From positions 52,487-116,486 of the forward strand of contig JAAYEH010000340.1 of assembly GCA_012728855.1 (NCBI GenBank): DNA of 64,000 nt, in the 5' to 3' direction. Under the pieces are notes generated by a model. That model worked only from the letters and a program-made list of their open reading frames with translations. It ran no database searches and was not told the origin of the DNA. How positions within the stretch are numbered: position 1 is the stretch's first letter; each line of letters begins with the position of its first letter. Made by a program: the position numbers and the translations under genes. Shown one piece after another: positions 9,194-17,516 of this stretch. Origin of the DNA: Rhodopirellula sp. Lineage in GTDB: Bacteria > Planctomycetota > Planctomycetia > Pirellulales > Thermoguttaceae.

Positions 9194-12100
9194 TTAGGGC
9201 CTCGTTGTCGGCCGGCTGCGCACGGCGCGGGAGAACATGCCGGAGACGAATACCAGGGCGCAGACGACGATTAGGGCAGCCATCGTGAGCCAGTTCCGAT
9301 TTCCTCGCGGGGCCGCCGACACAGAAGCCGCCTCAGGACGAGAAGGGTCCAAATCATCGCCGGCACTTGCGACCGGCGGCAGCGGGGCACTGCTGTCGAC
9401 CGTTTGCCGGCCGGGATCCGGCTCGGGAGGTGTCATGACCTGGCCTTCAACCGCTTGCGGCGCCGCGGCAGGCAGGTCGGAAGCGCCGGCCGGCGCCATC
9501 GCTTTGGCCAATTCGACGTTGCCCGTGCGAAGCAGTTGCCGGCGGAACCGTTCCAGCGCGCCGTCGGCAAGCTGGCCGGATGCCTCGGCGAGCTTCTCCG
9601 CCATCGCGTTCAGCTCTGCACCGTCGCAGATGTGCGACGTGCAGGCGGCACCGTGTTGGGCAATCGTCTCCACGTAAACACGCGCCGCCAATTCGAGCGT
9701 CTTGCCGTCGAGTTCCTGGAGACCCTTGCGATGCGTCTCCAAGACCCGCGAGGCGATGTTCTCGAGCGCATGGGGATTGTGCTGGTCGAAAAACTCGCGA
9801 AGTCCCAACTGGTGCTTGTCCTCGAGATAGATCTCGGCATACTTCTTCCAGTCGTCGGCGGTGATCGCATCGCTGACGACATCCCAGCCGAACTGGTTGT
9901 CGGCGATGCGGCTGAAGTATTTCGCCCCGTCGTACCCCTCGCTGACCATCGCTTCGATGAACTCGGGATTGTGATAGCGGCTCAAGAGTTCCAGGACGAC
10001 GGCCTCCCGTCCGCTCATCACGCGTTCGCCCTGCACCAGGTCGTTGACATACAGGTCGGGCTGCTTGCCATCGAGCTGCTCGACGGCGAGTGCCAAGGCT
10101 CCCTGGTACTCGAAGTTCTCCGTCAGGTCCATAATGCCGTAGAGGTTGCTGCTGCGGCCGTGGACGACCCCCTGCACGCCGCGAAGCTGTTGCGCAAAAA
10201 GCTCGCGTGCCGGCTGAGACCATCCGCCGCCTGAATAGGCGAACGACATTCGCTGGAGATACTGATCGGCCACCTCGCTCTGCTGCGACCACCGGCCGGA
10301 AGACTGCACCAGCCCTCCGACGCCCGTGCCGTACATCCCGGTCTGCGCTCCGAAGATCCGCACGAGGGCCAGTTCCCGGCTTTCTTCAGGCTTGGTTCCC
10401 TTTCCTGTCAACTCGCGGGCGATTCGCTCGGTGTTGAGGCCGACATGATTCGGCATCCCCGATTCGGCCGGCGCATCGGCGGCCAGCCGCACCGCTTTGT
10501 CCAACAACAGCATCTTGTCCGGAAACGAATCGCGGTACATGCCCGTGACGGTCATCACCACGTCGACTCGCGGCCGACCCAAGGGCGTGATGAGCTTGAC
10601 ATCCTCGAGATCACCCCGCGAGTTCCAGACCGGCTCGACACCCAAGAAGCAGAGGATCTCCGCTTCGAGTGCGCCGTGGGTGCGGATCAGCGTGTTGGCC
10701 CACAGGGTAACGCTGAGCTTGCCCGGGTAGTCGCCGTAGCGCCGGCGATGGATTTCGAGAGTCTCTTCCGCCATCCGCTTGCCGACCCTCCATGCCTCTC
10801 GCGTCGGCAGCTTGGCGGAATTGTACTGGTACTGGTTCCTTCCGGTCGGAAAGATGTCCGGATTGGAAAGCGGATCGCCGGGCGGTCCTACCGGGATGAA
10901 ACGGCCGTCCAGACCGCGGGCGAGGAAATCGAGTTCCTGGTTGTGACGCATGTGCCAGGCGGCAGCTTCGATGACGGCACGGGCATCGGCTTTGTCTCCG
11001 GCCGGCGGCGCCGGAGTCTCCGCCCCCGCCACGGCTGCCAGCCACGCCTTCTCTTCGGCCGCTCCCAGACCGCCGTCGCGGAGTACCTGGAACTCGTCGC
11101 GGAACATCCGCGGAAGCATATCCGCCGTGGCCTCCGGGGAATAGGCTTCACCGAAGGTGTGCAACCCCCGCGGGCCGGACTGCGACTGGACATCGGCCAG
11201 CCAGTGCTCGATGAGGTGGACTGCGCGATCTTCGGCGGAACCAAGCGCGGAGGATTGCTCTTGGCCGTCGATGTGCTCGCAGTCCTCGCGGGGCTGGTAA
11301 CCCAGTTCGCCGGCCAGCTTCAGGATGCTCTGGTAGTATTCCGCCTGGAGCCCGGCTTGCTGCTGGTCGTGCGCGCGGGCGTAGTGGTTGGTCAACTCCC
11401 GGAGCCGGGCGAGTTCGCCGTACAGTTCGCTTCCGGTCAGGGGAGGGGTGGCGTGCGTCAGGATCACCGCCTGCCCGCGCCGCTTGGCGGCCACCGCTTC
11501 GCCGATGCCATCGACGATGTACGGGTAGAGGTTGGGCAGTTCGCCCAGGACGATGCTGGAAGGATCGTCCCAACCAAGGCCGCAGCTCTTTCCCGGCAGG
11601 AATTCCAGCGTGCCGTGGCGGCCCAGATGCACGACGGCGGCGGCTTGCCACTCGTGCTTGAGCCAGAAGTAGAAGGCGAGGTACTGGTGCGTCGGCCAGG
11701 TGAGCGGGTCGTGATAGAGCGAGGCCTGTTTCTGCGACGAGGCCCGGGCGGGCTGCGGCGCCAGCAGGACATTGCCGACCTGAAAGGCCGGAAGCACGAA
11801 CCAGCGGCGGCCGTCGCGCGAGACCGTCATCACGTCGCCGGGCGGCTGGCCCCATTGTTGGCTGATCTGGCGGCGGACCTCTTCCGGCAGGCGGTCGTAA
11901 TAGGCCAGGTAGCTTTCCAACGGCCAGAGGATGGCCCCTTTCTCCACGAGCAGGTCCAATTCGCCGGGAGCCCATTGGCCAACGTTTCGCCCCACCGCCC
12001 GCATCGAATCGACGACTGCTTGCCGGTCGATCTTGCCCTCGATGCGGTAGCCGCGGCGGACCAAGTCGTCCAGGATTCGCTCGAGGCTGGCGGTGACGTT

Positions 12101-13348
12101 CAAATAGCTGGCCCCCACGTTCTGTTTTCCGCCGCTGTGATTGTAGTAGAGAATCGCGACCCGGCGGTCGGCAGGCGCGGTTCGCCGCAACCTGGCCCAG
12201 GCCAACGCCCGCCGAATCTGCCACTGAAGGTTCTCGTCGAGGACCACGGAACGAAAATATCGCTGCTTCGTCTCGGGGTTCGTCACCTGCTGGCGGGCGG
12301 CGATCACCGTCGGCTCGATCAGTCCCGACAGCTCCGGATTCACGATCGAACTCAACAGCGTCGAAGCGGGAAGCCCTTGCCGGCTCTGCTGCCACTCCTC
12401 CTGCGGGATATTGAGGATGATGCTGTTCAGTACGGGCACGTCCAGCTTCTGCAGCTCCTCATAGTGCCGCTGCTTCTCCTGCATGAGGCGAAAGCTGGAT
12501 GTCATTAGAACATCGACGCCGGCGAAGAAGCGCAGGACCGGTGAGGCGGCCGTGTTGTCTTCGCCGACCGGCAGGAACCAGAAACCGAGGACCGGATTGG
12601 CTCCAGCCTCTTCCACGGTGCGAATGAGTTGCGTGAAGAAATCGGTCTCTTCGTTGAGGTACAGCGTGTTGTAGACGAAGATGCCGATCTTCGGCGCGTC
12701 GGCCTTGAAACCCGGCCGCGATGAGTACCATTTCCAATAGCTTTCGGCATCGGCGAATACATCGCCGGCGTCGGGATGATAGATGCCTTCGATCGGACTG
12801 GGCGAGGGCGGAGCCGCTTTCACGCCCGGCACCTTGAACTTCTCGCAGACTCTTTCCAGCAGACCCACCATATTGGAAACACCGCGCTGCCGGTAATACG
12901 GCGCGATGTCCGGTAGGTCGTCGACGAGCACGGCGATGTCTCGGTACTTGAGGTCGGAATGGCTGACGACCCACGTCCCCTTGTCCGCGGCCGCGGCCAC
13001 GGCCTTCTCCAGCCCCGGGATCGAGCAGCGCAGCGCGAGGATCATATCGTACTTGTCGAACTCCAGCGCCCGCGGCGACTCGGCCCACTCTTGCTCGATC
13101 CAAAGGTCCAGGACCAGCTTGTCCGTTCCATGCTGCTTGCGAAACCGGTCGTAGGCGCGAACAAAGACCGGAGTGTGGACGGCCTCCGCGAGGACGGCCA
13201 TCTTGACCGGTTGCCCCGAGGCGATCTTGCGGGTCGGTTGTTGTGAGACGGCCAGGGAGGGAACGATTATGGCAGCGATCAGCAGCGCCGCGGTCAGGAG
13301 CCGTATTGCCGGTCGTATTTCTGATCCCGCCCTAATTGTCCGGAACAT
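9194..13348 (-). CDS. Exported, membrane-anchored CobN-family chelatase (HmuS-like heme dechelatase candidate)
   Basis: This 1384-residue protein belongs to the CobN / magnesium-chelatase H family. Unlike cytosolic CobN it starts with a signal peptide (residues 18-36 hydrophobic, then AVSQQ) and ends with a single membrane helix near residues 1355-1376 followed by an Arg-rich tail, so the catalytic part should be periplasmic. The family hallmark HGTLEFLPGK is at about residue 579. GGAGAGGTGG precedes the ATG, which overlaps the DUF2149 gene by 17 nt. Bacteroidetes HmuS has this topology and these partners and is reported to remove iron from heme. Cobalt or another tetrapyrrole is the alternative. 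No ChlD/ChlI-type ATPase partner is nearby, so energy may come from the ExbB-like neighbour. Confidence 0.85.
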   Translation of the reverse strand: MFRTIRAGSEIRPAIRLLTAALLIAAIIVPSLAVSQQPTRKIASGQPVKMAVLAEAVHTPVFVRAYDRFRKQHGTDKLVLDLWIEQEWAESPRALEFDKYDMILALRCSIPGLEKAVAAAADKGTWVVSHSDLKYRDIAVLVDDLPDIAPYYRQRGVSNMVGLLERVCEKFKVPGVKAAPPSPSPIEGIYHPDAGDVFADAESYWKWYSSRPGFKADAPKIGIFVYNTLYLNEETDFFTQLIRTVEEAGANPVLGFWFLPVGEDNTAASPVLRFFAGVDVLMTSSFRLMQEKQRHYEELQKLDVPVLNSIILNIPQEEWQQSRQGLPASTLLSSIVNPELSGLIEPTVIAARQQVTNPETKQRYFRSVVLDENLQWQIRRALAWARLRRTAPADRRVAILYYNHSGGKQNVGASYLNVTASLERILDDLVRRGYRIEGKIDRQAVVDSMRAVGRNVGQWAPGELDLLVEKGAILWPLESYLAYYDRLPEEVRRQISQQWGQPPGDVMTVSRDGRRWFVLPAFQVGNVLLAPQPARASSQKQASLYHDPLTWPTHQYLAFYFWLKHEWQAAAVVHLGRHGTLEFLPGKSCGLGWDDPSSIVLGELPNLYPYIVDGIGEAVAAKRRGQAVILTHATPPLTGSELYGELARLRELTNHYARAHDQQQAGLQAEYYQSILKLAGELGYQPREDCEHIDGQEQSSALGSAEDRAVHLIEHWLADVQSQSGPRGLHTFGEAYSPEATADMLPRMFRDEFQVLRDGGLGAAEEKAWLAAVAGAETPAPPAGDKADARAVIEAAAWHMRHNQELDFLARGLDGRFIPVGPPGDPLSNPDIFPTGRNQYQYNSAKLPTREAWRVGKRMAEETLEIHRRRYGDYPGKLSVTLWANTLIRTHGALEAEILCFLGVEPVWNSRGDLEDVKLITPLGRPRVDVVMTVTGMYRDSFPDKMLLLDKAVRLAADAPAESGMPNHVGLNTERIARELTGKGTKPEESRELALVRIFGAQTGMYGTGVGGLVQSSGRWSQQSEVADQYLQRMSFAYSGGGWSQPARELFAQQLRGVQGVVHGRSSNLYGIMDLTENFEYQGALALAVEQLDGKQPDLYVNDLVQGERVMSGREAVVLELLSRYHNPEFIEAMVSEGYDGAKYFSRIADNQFGWDVVSDAITADDWKKYAEIYLEDKHQLGLREFFDQHNPHALENIASRVLETHRKGLQELDGKTLELAARVYVETIAQHGAACTSHICDGAELNAMAEKLAEASGQLADGALERFRRQLLRTGNVELAKAMAPAGASDLPAAAPQAVEGQVMTPPEPDPGRQTVDSSAPLPPVASAGDDLDPSRPEAASVSAAPRGNRNWLTMAALIVVCALVFVSGMFSRAVRSRPTTRP

Positions 13349-13670
13349 ACACCACCTCTCCGTCTTCTAATTCGTACGCCACACCGAGGCGAATTCCCTG
13401 GCCGCCGGCTTTGCGCGGGCTGAGTCGCTGCACCTGAATGGAACCGCCGCGGCGGGACAGCACCTCCGTCTGTCCCGAGGGGCTTTTCCTCAAGAGCGTC
13501 CAATCGTCGCTCGACTGCGCCAGGTCGCGAAAGTTCAGGGCGCCCAAGGCCGTCAGCAGAAAGGCGATCGCCAGCACGATCGACAGGTCGAAGAGGTTTG
13601 GCACGAGACTGAGCGGGTCGTCGTCGGCCGTTGCATCCATGAACCGGCCCGCACGGAGTCGGCGTTTCAT
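13332..13670 (-). CDS. DUF2149 membrane protein (HmuV-like)
   Basis: This 112-residue protein has a cytoplasmic basic N-terminus, one membrane helix at about residues 25-45, and a small C-terminal domain ending in LEDGEVVYVPDN. That is ExbD-like topology, and DUF2149 is a known companion of CobN-like chelatases and MotA/ExbB proteins. A GGGAGGT site precedes the ATG. The start overlaps the ExbB-like stop as ATGA and the end overlaps the chelatase start, so all three are translationally coupled. Inferred role: the stator/rod partner of the proton channel. Confidence 0.85.
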   Translation of the reverse strand: MKRRLRAGRFMDATADDDPLSLVPNLFDLSIVLAIAFLLTALGALNFRDLAQSSDDWTLLRKSPSGQTEVLSRRGGSIQVQRLSPRKAGGQGIRLGVAYELEDGEVVYVPDN

Positions 13671-14371
13671 GCGGAAACCTCCCGGACCTCGATCCCTTGG
13701 GTCGGGGACGCGGTTTCGGAATGCTGCAGATCGAGCAGTGTGCGGACCAGGTCGCTCACCAATTCGATGTCGCCGGCCACCAGATCGGCCGTATGTGCCC
13801 GCGCCATCGCGATCACATAGCTGACCCCGCCGACCAGCAGCCCGACGACCGTTGTCGAAAAAGCCACCACCAGTTGTGCCGATAACCGGCTCAGGTCGCC
13901 TTCACTGAGCGCCATGAGTCCCGGGCCCAAAGGAATCAATGTCCCGGCCAGCCCCAGGCACGGTCCCAGCCGCACCAGCACCCGCACCCGGTTCACGTCC
14001 CGGGCGAGCCCCGCTTCGATCTGCCCAACGAGATGATCGATCCGCGCCTCCAGTGTAACCCTGGGAGCTTGCCGGAGTTCGTCCAAAAGCAGAACCACGA
14101 ACCTGCGAAGTTGTGGATGCTGTCGCCCGCTTTTGGCCAACGCGCTGAGCGACTCGGCGAGCGAGTGGCGATCGTTGAGCCGAAGGTCTCTCAGTTCCCG
14201 GGAGGTTTCCGGTTTGCGGTGAGACCGAACGGTCCATAGATCCTGGACGAGTTCGCCCAGGTGCCAAATCGTTCGCAGGAAACTGAATCCCAACAGAACC
14301 AGCGTGGGATAGAGCAACAGCAAACTAGTCCTGTAAACTAGATTGCTAACCCCCCAGTCTTCGGTAAGCAT
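13667..14371 (-). CDS. MotA/TolQ/ExbB-like proton channel (HmuU-like)
   Basis: This 234-residue inner-membrane protein has three helices (about residues 12-33, 132-156, 165-188) and a long cytoplasmic segment between the first and second, as in ExbB/TolQ. The second and third helices contain the Gly/Pro-rich GLAGTLIPLGPGL and TTVVGLLVGGVSYV of the family. It is first in the operon with the DUF2149 and CobN-like genes. The ATG has no clear ribosome site but sits about 45 nt downstream of a well-formed promoter at 14417-14445. The probable role is to couple proton flow to the periplasmic chelatase. Confidence 0.82.
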   Translation of the reverse strand: MLTEDWGVSNLVYRTSLLLLYPTLVLLGFSFLRTIWHLGELVQDLWTVRSHRKPETSRELRDLRLNDRHSLAESLSALAKSGRQHPQLRRFVVLLLDELRQAPRVTLEARIDHLVGQIEAGLARDVNRVRVLVRLGPCLGLAGTLIPLGPGLMALSEGDLSRLSAQLVVAFSTTVVGLLVGGVSYVIAMARAHTADLVAGDIELVSDLVRTLLDLQHSETASPTQGIEVREVSA

Positions 14372-14396
14372 TTTAGCTCAGTGCGGGAGCGTAAGT

Positions 14397-14445
14397 GGCG
14401 TAATACGATTTCGTTCATCTTATTACGCCGCGCGATGGCGTTCAA
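14397..14445 (-). promoter_or_regulatory. Promoter and operator of the chelatase operon
   Basis: The minus strand has TTGAAC at 14445-14440, a 17-bp spacer and TAAGAT at 14422-14417. A perfect inverted repeat GGCGTAATA (14397-14405) / TATTACGCC (14421-14429) overlaps the -10 box and the start region, the classic place for a repressor. Confidence 0.7.
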
Positions 14446-14487
14446 CGGGTCTGCGGGCGTGTCCGCCGAAGAAACTCCGTCCGGGTC

Positions 14488-14516
14488 TTGTGTTACGAGT
14501 TTCCATATCGTAATAT
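14488..14516 (+). promoter_or_regulatory. Divergent DUF1559 promoter with related operator
   Basis: The plus strand has TTGTGT at 14488-14493, a 17-bp spacer and TAATAT at 14511-14516. Half-sites TGTTACG (14491-14497) and CGTAATA (14509-14515) straddle the promoter and cover the -10. They match the half-sites of the operator at 14397-14429. Confidence 0.6.
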
Positions 14517-14558
14517 CAGCAAATCCGTCATCCCGTCAATCTGCCAGGAGAAACCACG

Positions 14559-15524
14559 ATGAAACGCGCCGGGTTCACGTTGGTCGAGCTGTTGGTGGTG
14601 ATTGCGATCATCGGCATTCTGATCGCCTTGCTGTTGCCGGCCGTTCAAGCGGCCCGCGAGGCGGCTCGGCGGATGCAGTGCTCGAACAATCTGCATCAAC
14701 TGGGAATCGCAGTACACAATTACCTGAACACGCACCAAGCGTTCCCGATGAATCGCACCGGTAAGTCCCTTCACAATTGGTCGGCCCTGGCAATGATTGC
14801 GCCGTATCTCGAGCAAGGGAACATGTATGGCATGCTTGATTTTCGACACTACCCCTATACGACCGTTACGGGCGCGGGGAGCGTGGCCGACGGGAGCGTG
14901 AATATGCCGGCGGCTCGGACCGTGATCGACGGGTATCAGTGTCCGTCGGATCCCGTCGGCGTAACGGATCCCGACGGATTGGCACCGACCAACTACCTGT
15001 TCAACGTGGGGAGCGGCCTGGTCAACAACGGCTCCATTCTGGTGAGTTCCGGACTGGTTCCGGACGGCGTTGCTTACCAGGCATCCGGTGTTCGCCTCGC
15101 CGAGATCACCGACGGCACGTCCAACACCATCGCCATCGGCGAGAGCACCAAGGGGATGGGCGGCGGTCTTGCGCCCTACGCCGGCGACGTGAAGCGGCAA
15201 CACATCCGCAACACGTCCTTCTTCCCGGCGTGCAACGCGGGGCCCGCCGACAACGTGTGGTACGGAGATCGCGGCGACAAATGGATCAGCGGGAGTTTTC
15301 CCTACGCGGCGATGACGTTTTACTATGCACCCAACTCCAAGCAAGCGGATTGCATGAACGGCATGTCGACGCAGGCTCGGATGGCCGCACGGAGCTACCA
15401 TCCCGGCGGCGCCAACGTGCTATTCTGCGACGGCCACGTATCGCTGTTGTCCGACACGATGCAAGAGGGCGTCATGCGGGCACTGGCAACAAGGGGCGGC
15501 GGGGAAGTCCACGAAAGCTTTTGA
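14559..15524 (+). CDS. DUF1559 protein (1 of 6)
   Basis: This 321-residue protein has a type-II pseudopilin-like N-terminus (GFTLVELLVV, then IIGILIALLLPAV) and a C-terminal SYHPGG...CDGHVSLL motif, the H-X9-DG signature of the planctomycete DUF1559 family. The N-terminal helix should anchor it in the inner membrane after prepilin-type processing after the Gly. The family's function is unknown. CAGGAG lies before the ATG. It diverges from the HmuU/V/S-like operon, and both promoters share CGTAATA-type half-sites, which links the two by regulation. Here the motif has DGH rather than the usual DGS. Confidence 0.93.
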   Translation: MKRAGFTLVELLVVIAIIGILIALLLPAVQAAREAARRMQCSNNLHQLGIAVHNYLNTHQAFPMNRTGKSLHNWSALAMIAPYLEQGNMYGMLDFRHYPYTTVTGAGSVADGSVNMPAARTVIDGYQCPSDPVGVTDPDGLAPTNYLFNVGSGLVNNGSILVSSGLVPDGVAYQASGVRLAEITDGTSNTIAIGESTKGMGGGLAPYAGDVKRQHIRNTSFFPACNAGPADNVWYGDRGDKWISGSFPYAAMTFYYAPNSKQADCMNGMSTQARMAARSYHPGGANVLFCDGHVSLLSDTMQEGVMRALATRGGGEVHESF

Positions 15525-15589
15525 GCAAGGCGCCAGGCGAAGCGTACGGAGTTGACGATATTACCTGACATGCTGACCATCGCACCGAT

Positions 15590-15982
15590 TCATTCCCCAC
15601 TCGCATGTCTCGCGGCGCGAAGCAGCGAATCGATGCCTTTGCGATACCGCTCCAAAGTCTCGATCCAACTCCGCAAGCATGCCTGTCCGGCCGACGTGAT
15701 TTGATACGTCTTCCTGGCCGGGCCGGCATGAGACGTATCCCAGGACGACACCACCAACCCTTTCTCTTCCATCGTCCTCAGGAAACGGTAAACCCCAGAA
15801 GGGTCCGGCTTGGAGCCTTTGAGTAGCGGCATCTCACTGAGTCGCTCTGCCAAGCCATAACCGTGCATGCTGCCGGCAGCCAGGAGCGTCAGAATAGCGG
15901 GCTGGATCAACTTGTCGAGGGTAGATCCTGCGCAAGGGCAGTCCAACAGGTCGAGCGATATTTGCGTACCCTGCTTCGGCAT
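15590..15982 (-). CDS. PadR-family transcriptional regulator
   Basis: This 130-residue protein is mainly a PadR winged helix: LIQPAILTLLAAGSMHGYGLAERL, then PDPSGVYRFLRTMEEKGLV, and a beta-wing with TYQITSAGQACL, followed by a C-terminal dimerisation helix. It is a short (subfamily 2) PadR. TTGAGGAG precedes the ATG. A CPC near residues 15-17 at the N-terminus (DLLDCPCAGS) precedes the domain and could bind metal or react with oxidants. It diverges from the radical SAM gene, whose promoter region carries an inverted repeat at 16103-16116 that is a candidate PadR site. Confidence 0.9.
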   Translation of the reverse strand: MPKQGTQISLDLLDCPCAGSTLDKLIQPAILTLLAAGSMHGYGLAERLSEMPLLKGSKPDPSGVYRFLRTMEEKGLVVSSWDTSHAGPARKTYQITSAGQACLRSWIETLERYRKGIDSLLRAARHASGE

Positions 15983-16066
15983 GGCCGTCTACTCCTCAAT
16001 TCAAGTGTATCAGCGCAGATCCTATCGGCCAGTATAGGGCGGTTTCCAATTCTTGCACACCGCCGC

Positions 16067-16116
16067 TTGACTTGTGGCCCGCGCCAGGAGATACTGGGCG
16101 AAGTCTTCTATAAGAC
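16067..16116 (+). promoter_or_regulatory. Promoter and inverted repeat upstream of the radical SAM gene
   Basis: The plus strand has TTGACT at 16067-16072, a 17-bp spacer and GATACT at 16090-16095. A perfect inverted repeat GTCTT-CTAT-AAGAC at 16103-16116 follows at about the transcription start. The rest of the 15983-16301 gap is without a gene. Confidence 0.5.
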
Positions 16117-16301
16117 GTACTCACCTACCTAGGACATCCAGATTCCCCCGTAATGCCGGGTCGATGACCAGCGGCACCGGGAGGCGGATGCCTGGGCATC
16201 GGGACACCCTCACGCCTCACCGCCTCCTACCGACGCGCCGACCGCGGGGCGGCCCGTGGTTTCGACATGCAGTTCGCCCCATTTGTGCGAAAGGTGCCGC
16301 C

Positions 16302-17462
16302 ATGCTGACGGAGTTGCTGCTCGACGGCAAGAGGATCGACACCCTTGATCTGAAAGCGTTACTGCTGATCCAAGGAGTCCACGTCCGTGCCGAGGTTTAC
16401 GAGACTTTCGGCGCCTCGCACCGGATCTCCCGTGACCCGCTGCAATGCAGCGCACTGTTTCTGCCCGACGGAACCGTTGTTCACATCGCCGACATCGGGG
16501 CCGCTGCCCCCTTTGAATTGTCTCTGGGGCCGCGCGGAAACCCTTGTTTGCTCCATCGCGGGGAATTCGTGGCGGATGTGTCTCTTCCCTCGCCCACGGC
16601 CTTCTATCGGCAGCGGACGTCCCGAGGAGTGCCTTTCCTGGGAATGGCGGTTCTCCAGGGGCAGGATGTTTTGGCGTTTCCGTATCTGTGGCCATGCGAA
16701 TTGGCCAAGGCAGGTCTGGCCTGCGCGTTCTGCCATTGCGGGAACTTCACGCAGCAGCAGTCGTTCAGCGGCACGCCGGGAGGTTTTCCATTCACTGCCC
16801 AGGATGTCGCGGAGGCGGTTCATTACGCGGTGAATGTTGAGAAGTTCGCGAGCTATGTCCAAATCACGGGCGGTTCGACACTGGACACGAACGGGGAGTG
16901 CGACCGGATCGTGGAGATTCTCCGGGCAATCGACGATATCGCCGGGCTGGACAACATCCAGGGCGAAATCATCCTCTACACGACGCCGCCGTCCGACCTC
17001 CGGCAACTGGACCGGCTCTTCGCCGCGGGCGCCGATCGCGTCGCTTGTGATATCGAGATCTGGGACAAGGAACTCGCGACGCAGATCTGCCCCGGCAAAG
17101 ATCGGAAGACGGGCCGCCGGCGCCACCTCGATGCCCTGCTGCACATCGCGAGCACCCAAGGCCCGTTCAGGGCGTGCAGCACATTCGTCGTCGGTTTGGA
17201 ACCGGCCGAAAGCTTTCTGGCCGGCGCGGATTATCTCGCCGCCAACGGCATCGTTCCTATTCCTTCAATCTGGATGCCGCACGGTTTGCCCGCCGTGCCC
17301 AGCCCCGTCGTGCCCGACCTGACATTCTTTCGGACCGTCAAGAAAGGTCTTGCGGAGATTTACGACAAGTATCAATGCGAGCCGCCCGGACGCTGCGGAT
17401 ACAACGTTTGTCTTTGTCGCGATACGTGGAAACACCGCGCGGAACTGGTCGCGATTGCCTGA
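16302..17462 (+). CDS. Radical SAM protein (MSMEG_0568-like)
   Basis: This 386-residue enzyme starts at the ATG at 16302 (AAAGGTG upstream); a longer frame to 16074 has no support. The candidate 4Fe-4S ligands are C132, C141 and C144 (spacing CX8CX2C, with C146 following) instead of the canonical CX3CX2C. A long first spacer like this is what I recall for the MSMEG_0568 radical SAM family. Further family-like features are VPFLGMAVLQGQDVLA before the cluster, QITGGST, and CDIEIWDKELATQICPGK. A Cys-rich tail (CGYNVCLC) may bind a second cluster. No nitrilase or glycosyltransferase partners of the MSMEG_056x cluster are nearby. It lies 54 nt before a DUF1559 gene, and the substrate is unknown. 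Confidence 0.75.
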   Translation: MLTELLLDGKRIDTLDLKALLLIQGVHVRAEVYETFGASHRISRDPLQCSALFLPDGTVVHIADIGAAAPFELSLGPRGNPCLLHRGEFVADVSLPSPTAFYRQRTSRGVPFLGMAVLQGQDVLAFPYLWPCELAKAGLACAFCHCGNFTQQQSFSGTPGGFPFTAQDVAEAVHYAVNVEKFASYVQITGGSTLDTNGECDRIVEILRAIDDIAGLDNIQGEIILYTTPPSDLRQLDRLFAAGADRVACDIEIWDKELATQICPGKDRKTGRRRHLDALLHIASTQGPFRACSTFVVGLEPAESFLAGADYLAANGIVPIPSIWMPHGLPAVPSPVVPDLTFFRTVKKGLAEIYDKYQCEPPGRCGYNVCLCRDTWKHRAELVAIA

Positions 17463-17516
17463 TGGCCGCCAATAATGCATTGCTTTAACCTGAAAGAACG
17501 TGAAAAGGAGACTTCG

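Noticed and set aside
10445..12508. 687-codon plus-strand frame opposite the chelatase gene
   Set aside because: Antisense shadow of the CobN-like gene; no signal, domain or ribosome site.
9194..13348. Cytosolic cobaltochelatase CobN for cobalamin synthesis
   Set aside because: Signal peptide, C-terminal membrane helix and the ExbB-like/DUF2149 operon argue for a periplasmic HmuS-like protein; no cobalamin genes are near.
14372..14558. Cobalamin riboswitch before the chelatase operon
   Set aside because: The gap is short and filled by two promoters with inverted repeats; I found no B12-box-like sequence.
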